A stretch of 13,257 nucleotides of DNA, from contig CAYRIF010000081.1 in NCBI GenBank assembly GCA_964424205.1, positions 1-13,257 of the forward strand, in the 5' to 3' direction. Below the pieces are notes generated by a model. It had not been told where the DNA came from. It did no database searches and worked only from the letters and a program-made list of their open reading frames with translations. The DNA is from CAYRIF01 sp964424205. GTDB taxonomy: Bacteria; Bacteroidota; Bacteroidia; Cytophagales; Cyclobacteriaceae. A program made the position numbers and the translations under genes. Below are positions 1 through 7,241 of the stretch, piece by piece; the stretch's first letter is position 1, and every line of letters starts with the position of its first letter.

Positions 1-70
1 AGGCGTTTTTGCTGTTGTTTTTTTCATGTTGATGAAATATTTCAACAAATCTAGTTGGTGATTTTTTTTT

Positions 71-130
71 ATGAAAGCGTAATTTTACGATTGAATTCAG
101 GGTAGTTCTACGCTTTTGTATTATTACAAA
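71..130. repeat. Cluster of overlapping inverted repeats
   Basis: Three short perfect inverted repeats lie together. AAAGCGTA (74-81) pairs with TACGCTTT (109-116) across a 27-nt loop. CGTAA (78-82) pairs with TTACG (85-89) across 2 nt. TTTGTA (115-120) pairs with TACAAA (125-130) across 4 nt. The first two share bases 78-81, so they cannot form together, and the first and third share 115-116. No protein-coding frame was found here. Function unknown; AT-rich DNA produces short palindromes by chance, so this is only a description of structure. Confidence 0.35.
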
Positions 131-140
131 TTGAAATTTA

Positions 141-168
141 TTTGCATTAATGTTTACTTTATTGTTTG
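141..168 (+). promoter_or_regulatory. Possible Bacteroidota promoter for a short transcript
   Basis: TTTG (141-144) is followed after about 15 nt by TA at 160-161 and TTTG at 165-168. This resembles the Bacteroidota -33 TTTG / -7 TAnnTTTG promoter, but there are 3 rather than 2 bases inside the -7 element and the spacer is short. Initiation would fall near 175, upstream of the strong terminator at 242-284. Confidence 0.3.
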
Positions 169-174
169 TAGGAA

Positions 175-284
175 CACTAAAGAGTGAAATTAAAATAGTT
201 TAACAATTACAATTAGTTAATTCTTCATAATTAAGTGGTTGCGCCATCGAAAATGCCCTAGGGCTGCTCGGTGGCGTTTTTTTT
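175..284 (+). ncRNA. Candidate small RNA ending in an intrinsic terminator
   Basis: This is the interval between the promoter-like element (141-168) and the strong terminator (242-284). It contains no credible open reading frame. It can form a hairpin in which TTAAC (200-204) pairs with GTTAA across an inner AATT/AATT pairing with one bulge, and it ends in the terminator stem. No known RNA family was recognised. Alternatively, the terminator ends the transcript of a gene left of the window and this is its 3' untranslated region. Confidence 0.3.
242..284 (+). terminator. Rho-independent terminator, plus strand
   Basis: The outer stem pairs 242-250 (CGCCATCGA) with 268-276 (TCGGTGGCG), nine pairs with one G-U. 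An inner stem GCCC (255-258) pairs with GGGC (261-264) around TA. A run of eight T follows at 277-284. There is no T-run on the other strand, so it acts on plus-strand transcripts. No protein gene within the window precedes it. Confidence 0.8.
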
Positions 285-428
285 GTCGGACTAGTGCTGA
301 TATCTTCTGCCATTCGTTGGAATTGTTTTTTTTGCTGTAATAAATAAAGGCTATTATCTAGTTAATCAATGTGTTTTTCGTAGTGTAAAAGTATTTATAC
401 GACTGTTACACAAGTAGTTATACTATTT
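285..428. other. Non-coding stretch upstream of the 514 gene
   Basis: No coding frame, RNA gene or terminator is supportable here. The only structure seen is the nested dyad at 383-411, listed separately. Confidence 0.5.
383..411. repeat. Nested dyad upstream of a promoter
   Basis: GTGTAA (383-388) is the inverted complement of TTACAC (406-411). Inside lies a second dyad, GTAT (391-394) and ATAC (397-400). It ends 17 bp before the putative -33 element at 429, a position suited to an operator or to a transcript end. No regulator gene is adjacent and no T-run follows, so its role is unknown. Confidence 0.3.
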
Positions 429-456
429 TTTGACAAAACTAAACAATAGTAATTTG
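429..456 (+). promoter_or_regulatory. Probable promoter of the 514 gene
   Basis: TTTG (429-432) is separated by 17 nt from TAATTTG (450-456), one base short of the Bacteroidota -7 consensus TAnnTTTG. The implied start site near 463 leaves a leader of about 50 nt before the ATG at 514. The leader has no Shine-Dalgarno sequence, as is usual in this phylum. It may also drive the sulfatase 37 bp downstream of the 514 gene. Confidence 0.45.
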
Positions 457-513
457 TAGCAACAAATGTTAACCATATGCTTTAGTAAAAGCACTAATTA
501 AAAAATATTTATC

Positions 514-945
514 ATGGCATCATTTTCAATTTTAATCGCAGTTCTTTTTGTAATGGTAAATCTAATTCTAATATTTAGGGTAATCTATACCTATGCAAAA
601 ATATGGATTGAGACACATACTAGTTTACAGACCCAAAAAGAGAACACTGACTATGAAGTATTAGCGAATAAAATTTTTGATAGCCAGATACCTCATCAGG
701 AATTAACAGTTTCTGTGGCGTTAAAATTTAATAGTCGAAATAGTGCTACTTCCTATGAAGAACAACATAAGGTCACCGCAGGAAATAATGGTGCGTTTAG
801 TTTTCAACTTGGAGAAGGGAAAATTACTAAGGGAAGCTATAATAAACTGGCTTGGGGAGGTCATCCTGCATTTATGAAAATCTCTGTCAACGAAAATCAC
901 CGTAATACTTTACATGGAAATTATGTTTCTGCCATAGCAGTCTAA
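514..945 (+). CDS. Small membrane-anchored protein with fibre-type beta domain
   Basis: This 143-residue protein has no assigned function. Residues 4-27 form one strongly hydrophobic segment with no cleavage site visible. After a polar linker, residues 60-126 follow the pattern of the N-terminal beta domain that opens many Bacteroidota surface fibre/tail-fibre-like proteins: YEEQHKV (81-87) like the usual YxExHxV, then NNG (91-93), LGEG (99-102), SYNKLAW (108-114) like SFxxIDW, and FMKISVN (120-126) like FLKVEID. The ending GNYVSAIAV sits where those proteins usually read LLSVPYALxA. In the family as I know it, this domain follows a cleaved signal peptide and precedes long repeats or an intramolecular chaperone domain; here it stands alone. 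Basic residues R22 and K29 directly after the helix would favour the domain facing the cytoplasm. A 37-bp gap to the sulfatase allows cotranscription. The family link is from recognised pattern, not a search. Confidence 0.75.
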   Translation: MASFSILIAVLFVMVNLILIFRVIYTYAKIWIETHTSLQTQKENTDYEVLANKIFDSQIPHQELTVSVALKFNSRNSATSYEEQHKVTAGNNGAFSFQLGEGKITKGSYNKLAWGGHPAFMKISVNENHRNTLHGNYVSAIAV

Positions 946-982
946 GAATTTTTAAAGTTGCATTTTTTCTATAAATTACAAA

Positions 983-2677
983 ATGAAAAAATCATCCTTC
1001 GGTTTCCAAAAACTAGTAATTTTTGTGGTTGTCATAATTTCTTTTTCATCTTGTAACAAACCTGTCAAAGAAAAAGTAGTGCAACAGGAAGTCAAAATGT
1101 CTATAGACATTCCAAAATTTACTTTCCAACCCAATATTCTATGGTTGGTTGCCGAAGACTTGAGTCCATATATTCCATCTTTTGGAGATTCAACTATTGT
1201 AACGCCAACACTAAGCCGGTTGGCGGATGAAGGCATTGTCTACACCAATGTTTATTCACCTTCCGGTGTTTGTGCGCCCAGCCGATTTGCCCTTGCTACG
1301 GGTGTATATCCTACCAGTGCTGGTGCACACAATATGCGCACCCAGTATGTTCAGGCACATATGGATGATATAGGGCTTATTTTATATGAAGTAGTCACAC
1401 CTCCTGAAGTCAAAATGATGAGTGAAGTGATGCGCAGGAATGGTTACTACTGTACAAATAATGCTAAAACTGATTACCAATTTGCACCGATGCTTACTGG
1501 TTGGGATGAGTCAAGCGAAAAAGCACATTGGCGAAATCGCCCTGAGGGCAAACCATTTTTCTCTGTTTTTAACTTTGAAGTGACCCACGAATCAAGAATG
1601 TGGACCAAGGCAGAGGACTCGCTCTGGGTGGCTGACGATTTAGAAGTGCCGGTTCCTCCCTATTTACCGAACACGGAAGTTGCCAAAAGGAACATTCGTA
1701 GAATGTATTCTAATATCAAAGAAATGGATGCGCAGGTGGGGGCGGTCTTGTCACAGTTAGAAGAAGACGGTTTGCTGGACAGTACCATTGTGGTGTGGTA
1801 TACCGATCATGGTGGGCCGCTGCCGAGGCAAAAAAGGTTGCTTTATGATGTGGGAATGAATACACCGATGATTATACGTTACCCTGAAAAATTATTTGCA
1901 GGGACGGTTGATGACCAATTGATTAGTTTTGTTGATTTTGCACCCACGACTTTCTCTTTGGCGAATATTGAACCGCCGAGCTACCTTGAAGGGCAGGCAT
2001 TTGCTGGGACGTATAAGGCAAAAAAGGAAAGAAGATATGTGTACGGTGCGGCGGACAGGTTGGATAACAAGTATGATATGATTAGGGTAGTGAGGGATGA
2101 GCAGTTTAAGTATCTAAGAAATTATAAACCTGAACAGGGTTACTATCTGGAACTTGGTTTTAGAGAGAAAATGCCGATCATGCAGGAGTTATTGCGTTTG
2201 CGTGATAAAGATAGCCTGACCGAATTTCAGGCGCAATGGTTCAGAAAATCCAAACCACAAGAGGAGTTGTTTGACTGTAAAAATGATCCTCATGAATTGC
2301 TAAACCTAGCTGAAAATCCTGAATACAAAGATAAATTAGAGGAGCTACGAGCAGTAAATGATAAATTTATAAAGTCAATTGATGATAAGGGTTTTATTCC
2401 TGAGAAAGAATTGTTAAGTATGTTTTGGCCAGACTGGAAACAGCCCCAAACAGAAAAACCTACAATTTTAGTGACGGAAGGTAAGATTGAGCTAACAACC
2501 ATAACGGAAGGCGGTTCAGTGGGCTATCAAATACTGAAAAATGATGCAGCAGCAGGAAGTAATTGGACGGTCTATACCCAACTATTTAAATTGGAGAAGG
2601 GAGAACGGCTAATGGCAGTGGCGGATAGAATTGGCTACAAGCCTAGTGAGGTGGTGATATTGTCGCCCCATGAGTAG
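983..2677 (+). CDS. Lipoprotein sulfatase, N-sulfoglucosamine sulfohydrolase-like
   Basis: A 564-residue type I sulfatase that should hydrolyse sulfate esters or N-sulfates of a sulfated glycan. The N-terminus is a lipoprotein signal ending in the lipobox FSSC (Cys24), so the mature enzyme is membrane-anchored, facing the periplasm or outside. Metal-site residues AEDLSP (57-62) begin the fold. CAPSR (97-101), followed by TG (106-107), is the sulfatase signature, with Cys97 the residue converted to formylglycine by a maturase not encoded here. TDHGGPLPRQKR (274-285) and YDVGMNTPMIIRYP (288-301) are typical of the heparan N-sulfatase-like branch. Residues about 494-562 (TEGGSVGYQI, then VADRIGYKPSEVV) resemble the Fn3-associated or chitobiase-type C-terminal domain found on Bacteroidota sulfatases. 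No SusC/SusD or glycoside hydrolase genes are nearby, so the substrate cannot be named. The ATG at 983 is chosen because it gives the complete signal peptide. Confidence 0.9.
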   Translation: MKKSSFGFQKLVIFVVVIISFSSCNKPVKEKVVQQEVKMSIDIPKFTFQPNILWLVAEDLSPYIPSFGDSTIVTPTLSRLADEGIVYTNVYSPSGVCAPSRFALATGVYPTSAGAHNMRTQYVQAHMDDIGLILYEVVTPPEVKMMSEVMRRNGYYCTNNAKTDYQFAPMLTGWDESSEKAHWRNRPEGKPFFSVFNFEVTHESRMWTKAEDSLWVADDLEVPVPPYLPNTEVAKRNIRRMYSNIKEMDAQVGAVLSQLEEDGLLDSTIVVWYTDHGGPLPRQKRLLYDVGMNTPMIIRYPEKLFAGTVDDQLISFVDFAPTTFSLANIEPPSYLEGQAFAGTYKAKKERRYVYGAADRLDNKYDMIRVVRDEQFKYLRNYKPEQGYYLELGFREKMPIMQELLRLRDKDSLTEFQAQWFRKSKPQEELFDCKNDPHELLNLAENPEYKDKLEELRAVNDKFIKSIDDKGFIPEKELLSMFWPDWKQPQTEKPTILVTEGKIELTTITEGGSVGYQILKNDAAAGSNWTVYTQLFKLEKGERLMAVADRIGYKPSEVVILSPHE

Positions 2678-2696
2678 TTTAGAACCTAGCTGTTTG

Positions 2697-5090
2697 TTAC
2701 TTCATCCCAATCGGTGAGCCATCAGGAATTTTAGGAGCACTGCGCTTCTCATATTTTGAAGGATTCTTTTTAAAGTTTTCAATGCGCTTGATTAACTCGA
2801 TATCATATATTTTTTGTACGCCATTTGATTTTTTGGATTTTAGCCAAGTTAATAATTCATTGAGCTTGTAGTTTGCAATAGCATTGACCTGTTTGTAAGT
2901 GTCTTTATTGCCAGCTAACTGGAACAGTTGATTTAGTACTTGGTCGTTTACAATATTTTGTAACTCCTGATAATAATTATCTTTGTGCGTTTTCTTGAAG
3001 GAATTTTGGACAACGGCGCCAAGCACTTCTACCAGGCCTAATTGACTTTCATCAAGACTTTTATGTTGTACCATCCTGGTCGCTCTTTCAGGATGTAATA
3101 ATAATGTTAAAGTCATTTCAGAAGCTGTCGCCACACCACCAAAGGGATCAAAAGCCACCCCGCTTTTACTGGTGAACGACTCCCTGCTTCTGTCATAACC
3201 CATCGCACGTGGTGGGAATAGGTCTAGAATATGTTCAGGAATCCCTATGGTTTGCACATCAATCGTTTTTAATAAAGTTTTTAGTGCCTTCCGCTCTGTC
3301 TTCCCATCTATTCTTTTTACAATGATTTGCTTGTCACCTTTTACCGCATAGTTATAATCTAACCCACCAATCAACTTTGCAACGGCTTCGGTTTGATATC
3401 GATGAAAGAAATACAGCGGCACAAATACATCTTCCAGAACGGAGTATGGTTCAGATGACTTGATATTATCTGCAGAGAAATTTTCTATTGCTTTTTTTCT
3501 GATGGCTAAAATATTAGTTAATTCATCAGAGAGGTCTGAACCATTGTCCCACAAATGCCCATAAGCATGTGCACCTCCTGGGGGTCTTGCATCCTGATCT
3601 GAAATGTAGCGAAGTCCACTGGTGAAAGCATCATTTAGCGTTTTGTCAAGTTGTGTTTTTTCATCTTTGTCAAAAACTTGATAGGCATATGCCACAGTCA
3701 CTTTATCCCACACACCGATGCCCGTGGCATAGGTTTTGGAGAAATCTATTGTGCCATTTTTGATGCTCAGTTTTGGGTGCGGGTAGTCCATAACGGACGC
3801 CCTGTCATTGGTGCTTGCTGCAAAGTTATGTGCAAAGCCAAGCGTATGCCCCACTTCGTGTGCTGCTAATTGTCGAATCCTTGCCAGCGCCATTTGCAAT
3901 GCAAAATCATCATCAACATCATTGTTGGCATAGGGTGCTTGTAACGCTTGGGCAATCAAAAAGTCTTGACGGATACGTAAAGAGCCCAAACTCACGTGCC
4001 CTTTAATTATTTCGCCAGTGCGAGGATCTGAAATGCTACCGCCATAGCTCCAGCCTCTGGTGGAGCGATGTACCCACTGAATGACGTTATACCGTAAATC
4101 GAGGGGATCGGCATCTGTAGGCAGCATTTTTACTTGAAAGGCATCTTTATAACCTATTGCTTCAAAGGCTTGATTCCACCACCTTGCACCTTCCAGCAAC
4201 GCTGACCTGACAGGTTCAGGAGCACCTTGGTCTAGGTAATAAATGATAGGCGCTTTGGCCTCACTGATGGCAGCAAGGGGGTGTTTCTTTTCTAATCGAT
4301 GGCGATAAATAAATCGCTTGACAATAGATTGGTTAACTGGTGTTGCATAATCTAAATAGGACATTGGGTACGACCCAGACCTTGCATCGTATGCCCTTGG
4401 TTTATAATTATTGTCTGGTAATTCTACAAAGGAATGATGCTGGTGTACAGTCACAGAGGAAGCATCTGGTGCAACACTAAGGATTTGATCTCCTTTGGGA
4501 TTCCCTGTGAAAGTTAAGAGCACATCAAATTCGACATTTTTTGGAAACGCTTTGGTTCGTTCCAAATTGAAAGCACTTCTTGTTTTATCTAAATTATACT
4601 TCCCTTGATTTAATTCCTCTAATCTATTACCAACACCATGAGCGTCTCTGATAAAAAAATCAGTGGCGTCAACAAGGTATGTTCCATTTTTCTGCTTTTT
4701 GATTATAAATCCATAGAGCACGGATTTTGCAAAAGCTTCTTCAATAGATTTACGCTCATCATCATTATTTGTTATGGCACGATATCTTTGATTACCCTGG
4801 ATCAAGAGTAACTTATTCCCTGCTTTTTGAAATTTTACGATGACCCCGTCACCTAACTGCCCTCTGTCCAAACCAATATCATTTGAACCAATTCCTTCAG
4901 ACAGTGAGCGAGCATATAAAAATTCATGGTCTAGTTTGTCAATTTCTAGGTACACCTTGTCTTCATTAGCATCATAGTAAAAACTGATATAGCCATCATA
5001 TTTTGTGATTCCTTTTTGGTCTTTAAAAAACTGCGAAAAGCTGCTTTGAAAAATGAATAATAAGAGGAGGGTTAGGGTTAGTTTTTTCAT
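2697..5090 (-). CDS. Secreted zinc metalloprotease, DUF5117/DUF4953 Met-zincin family
   Basis: A 797-residue predicted exported peptidase. The first 19-20 residues (MKKLTLTLLLLFIFQSSFS) are a Sec signal peptide without a lipobox cysteine. Residues about 30-260 match the DUF5117 region (FLYARSLSEGIGSNDIGLDRGQLG at 57-80). The catalytic Met-zincin part carries HEVGHTLGFAH (411-421), that is HExxHxxGxxH, with zinc ligands His411, His415 and His421 and catalytic Glu412. SVMDYPHP (432-439) supplies the Met-turn. The segment usually called DUF5118, between signal and DUF5117, seems almost absent: only about ten residues remain. Family members are widespread in Bacteroidota and their substrates are mostly unknown. 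It converges on the sulfatase with 19 bp between stop codons and is divergent from the amidohydrolase across 136 bp. A possible -7 element TATCTTTA lies at 5123-5116, one base off consensus. Confidence 0.9.
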   Translation of the reverse strand: MKKLTLTLLLLFIFQSSFSQFFKDQKGITKYDGYISFYYDANEDKVYLEIDKLDHEFLYARSLSEGIGSNDIGLDRGQLGDGVIVKFQKAGNKLLLIQGNQRYRAITNNDDERKSIEEAFAKSVLYGFIIKKQKNGTYLVDATDFFIRDAHGVGNRLEELNQGKYNLDKTRSAFNLERTKAFPKNVEFDVLLTFTGNPKGDQILSVAPDASSVTVHQHHSFVELPDNNYKPRAYDARSGSYPMSYLDYATPVNQSIVKRFIYRHRLEKKHPLAAISEAKAPIIYYLDQGAPEPVRSALLEGARWWNQAFEAIGYKDAFQVKMLPTDADPLDLRYNVIQWVHRSTRGWSYGGSISDPRTGEIIKGHVSLGSLRIRQDFLIAQALQAPYANNDVDDDFALQMALARIRQLAAHEVGHTLGFAHNFAASTNDRASVMDYPHPKLSIKNGTIDFSKTYATGIGVWDKVTVAYAYQVFDKDEKTQLDKTLNDAFTSGLRYISDQDARPPGGAHAYGHLWDNGSDLSDELTNILAIRKKAIENFSADNIKSSEPYSVLEDVFVPLYFFHRYQTEAVAKLIGGLDYNYAVKGDKQIIVKRIDGKTERKALKTLLKTIDVQTIGIPEHILDLFPPRAMGYDRSRESFTSKSGVAFDPFGGVATASEMTLTLLLHPERATRMVQHKSLDESQLGLVEVLGAVVQNSFKKTHKDNYYQELQNIVNDQVLNQLFQLAGNKDTYKQVNAIANYKLNELLTWLKSKKSNGVQKIYDIELIKRIENFKKNPSKYEKRSAPKIPDGSPIGMK

Positions 5091-5226
5091 TTAGAGATGG
5101 TTATGTAATTTCTACTAAAGATATTTAATAAATTATGGAACACCTAATTTACTTTTAGATTCTTATTATAATCCTATAGTATTGATAAAAATTCTTAATG
5201 TTAAAAATAAAAGATATATTTAATCC

Positions 5227-6945
5227 ATGAAAAACACATTACTCCTAATTATTTTATCCATTTTCCTTTTCCAGTGTTCTGAACAAAAGGAACAATTCCA
5301 TGCCGAGGTAGTCATTAAGAATGGCAATATGTATACAGTGGATGACGACCATACAAAAGCTGAAGCGGTTGCTATTGACAAAGGAAGAATTGTTTTTGTC
5401 GGGAGCAATGAGGAGGTTGAAAAGTGGGTTTCTGAAAGGACGAAAATCATTGACCTAGAAGGAAAGACCATGACACCAGGGCTGATTGAAGGGCATGGGC
5501 ACTTTTTATCGATGGGCAGGGCAAAGTTAGAGGTGGATTTGAATGGCACAAAAAGTTATGAAGAATTGGTGAGTCGTGTAAAAACTGCCGTGGATGCTGC
5601 CGCACCCGGCACCTGGATAGTTGGTAGGGGGTGGCACCAAAGCAAATGGGATAGTATCACCGCACCAGTTGTCAATGGATTTCCAACGCACCAACGGCTT
5701 AGTGATATTTCGCCTGATAATCCTGTTTTTTTGGAACATGCCAGTGGTCATGGTGCATTGGTCAATGCCAAAGCCATGGAAATTGCGGGTGTCAATCAAC
5801 TAGCCAAAGAGGGAATGACAATACAAACTGTAGAAGGTGGAGAGGTGATTAGAGATGAAAAAGGAAACCCTACTGGTATTTTTAATGAGAATGCCATGAG
5901 TTTAATTATGGAGCATATTCCTAAGTCCGATGAGCAGAAAGACATCCGTGCATTGGAACTTGCGGTAGCTGAATGTCTAAAAAATGGGATTACGAGTTTT
6001 CAAGATGCTGGAATTGTAGGTAGCGAGATCGCTAATGTGAGGAAGTTTATGGAAGAAGGAAATTTGAAAGTTAGACTATGGACGATGCTTTGGAGTCAAG
6101 ATTCTACGCTTTTGAAAGAATGGTATGCCCGAGGCCCTGAAATTGGAACTGGTGATAACCACTTAACAATAAGGGCGATAAAAATCATGGCGGATGGCGC
6201 ATTGGGTTCAAGAGGAGCCTGGCTTTTGGAATCCTATACCGATCGAGAGAATCATTTTGGCGTAGCCACTGTGCCGATGAGTTTTGTATATGACATTTCC
6301 AAAGAAGCTTTGAAGCATGGGTTTCAGGTGTGTACACATGCCATCGGCGATCGAGCCAACAGAGAGGTATTAGACATGTATGAAAAAGCGTTGCTTGAAA
6401 ATCCTACAGCCGCTAAGGACAGTAGATTTAGGATTGAGCATGCCCAACATTTAAGTTTGGAAGATATCCCTCGATTTTCTTCCTTGGGTGTTATTCCATC
6501 GATGCAAGCAATCCACCTATCATCAGATAGACCCTGGGCGATAGACAGATTGGGTGCGCAAAGAATAGAGGAAGGTGCTTATGTGTGGCAAAAACTATTA
6601 CAATCAGGCGTAAAAGTGGTGAACGGCACTGATGTGCCTGTCGAGCCGATTAATCCAATTGCTAATTTTTATGCGAGCGTCACCCGCAAGACTTTGGAAG
6701 GAACACCAGAAGGAGGTTATGAACCTTCACAGAAATTTACCCGTCCGCAAGCGTTAAAATCTATGACCTTAGATGCCGCTTATGGTGCTTTTGAAGAAAA
6801 TATAAAAGGCTCAATTACTGTAGGAAAATTAGCAGACTTTACGGTGTACTCTCAAGATTTGATGTCTATTCCTGAAGGGGAGATTCTAAGAACTAAGATT
6901 GAGATGACTGTTGTTGGGGGTGAGGTGTTATATGACAGAGAGTAG
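5227..6945 (+). CDS. YtcJ-like amidohydrolase lipoprotein (Amidohydro_3)
   Basis: A 572-residue metal-dependent amidohydrolase of the YtcJ/LAF3 type. It should hydrolyse a C-N bond of an unidentified amide or cyclic substrate. The signal peptide MKNTLLLIILSIFLFQC ends in a lipobox with Cys17, so the enzyme is a lipoprotein. The small beta-sandwich at residues 26-83 (EVVIKNGNMYTVDD, IDLEGKTMTPGLIEGHGH) leads to the metal motif HGH (90-92). Further active-site candidates are K319 in IKIMADGALGSRG, H371 in THAIGDRAN, H405 in RIEHAQH and D469 in NGTDVPVEP. The C-terminus returns to the sandwich (ITVGKLADFTVYS). The length suits the family. It is transcribed alone, divergent from the metalloprotease; no clean promoter or Shine-Dalgarno is visible before it, and no terminator directly after. 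Annotations such as exoenzyme regulatory protein AepA are often given to this family but are not justified here. Confidence 0.9.
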   Translation: MKNTLLLIILSIFLFQCSEQKEQFHAEVVIKNGNMYTVDDDHTKAEAVAIDKGRIVFVGSNEEVEKWVSERTKIIDLEGKTMTPGLIEGHGHFLSMGRAKLEVDLNGTKSYEELVSRVKTAVDAAAPGTWIVGRGWHQSKWDSITAPVVNGFPTHQRLSDISPDNPVFLEHASGHGALVNAKAMEIAGVNQLAKEGMTIQTVEGGEVIRDEKGNPTGIFNENAMSLIMEHIPKSDEQKDIRALELAVAECLKNGITSFQDAGIVGSEIANVRKFMEEGNLKVRLWTMLWSQDSTLLKEWYARGPEIGTGDNHLTIRAIKIMADGALGSRGAWLLESYTDRENHFGVATVPMSFVYDISKEALKHGFQVCTHAIGDRANREVLDMYEKALLENPTAAKDSRFRIEHAQHLSLEDIPRFSSLGVIPSMQAIHLSSDRPWAIDRLGAQRIEEGAYVWQKLLQSGVKVVNGTDVPVEPINPIANFYASVTRKTLEGTPEGGYEPSQKFTRPQALKSMTLDAAYGAFEENIKGSITVGKLADFTVYSQDLMSIPEGEILRTKIEMTVVGGEVLYDRE

Positions 6946-6979
6946 CTATTAATTCCAATAATTATCTCCATGGTTTGTG

Positions 6980-7022
6980 TCCCCACAGACAATCTACTAA
7001 TTAATATGTTCATACTTGATAT
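6980..7022. repeat. Imperfect direct repeat, left copy
   Basis: Begins with the 11-mer TCCCCACAGAC, identical to that at 7345, and ends with GATAT. Between them, ATC, AC, TAATA, GTT, CAT and CT align in order with the right copy after small gaps. Roughly three quarters of aligned positions match by eye. Confidence 0.45.
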
Positions 7023-7059
7023 AATCATTAATACCATTCCTTTTGCGCATTTAACCTCT

Positions 7060-7075
7060 TCCGCTTGCTAGCGGA
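7060..7075. repeat. Short hairpin, 6-bp stem
   Basis: TCCGCT (7060-7065) is the inverted complement of AGCGGA (7070-7075) around a 4-nt loop. No T-run follows, so it is not a convincing terminator. Confidence 0.35.
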
Positions 7076-7084
7076 TTGACGCCT

Positions 7085-7104
7085 AATAAATTGTAGGATT
7101 TATT
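7085..7104. repeat. Short hairpin, 7-bp AT stem
   Basis: AATAAAT (7085-7091) is the inverted complement of ATTTATT (7098-7104) around a 6-nt loop. It lies 9 bp after the preceding hairpin. Confidence 0.3.
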
Positions 7105-7132
7105 TGAGGTAATGCATATAATGATGTTTTTT

Positions 7133-7160
7133 CATCTCGACCTTTCGGAGAGATCTACAG
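7133..7160. repeat. Possible Bacteroidota intergenic repeat fragment
   Basis: The sequence CATCTCGACCTTTCGGAGAG followed by ATCT has ATCTC (7134-7138) pairing with GAGAT (7150-7154). From memory it resembles a short repeat common between genes in this phylum (forms like GAGATTTCTC...TCGAAATGA). Copy number cannot be judged within this window. Confidence 0.25.
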
Positions 7161-7241
7161 CATGCAGATTGACTTGTTTGTTGTTTTAACTTCAGTGCAA
7201 GGTGAGACTAAAATTACAAATGCTCAAAAGAAGTAGTGTTC

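Noticed and set aside
37..70. CAAC...GTTG followed by nine or more T near 61-70, a possible terminator
   Set aside because: The stem is four base pairs and interrupted; it cannot be separated from an AT-rich T-tract.
5220..5799. Two minus-strand frames of 109 and 90 codons opposite the amidohydrolase gene
   Set aside because: They mirror the coding sequence of a well-supported enzyme and have no independent signals.
514..6945. The fibre-domain protein, sulfatase, protease and amidohydrolase as a new defence or secretion system
   Set aside because: Strands alternate, the enzymes are common exported hydrolases with unrelated substrates, and there is no conserved operon structure or effector/immunity pattern.
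6852..7037. 61-codon minus-strand frame spanning the end of the amidohydrolase gene and the spacer
   Set aside because: No start signal, no recognisable domain, and it overlaps the left direct-repeat copy.
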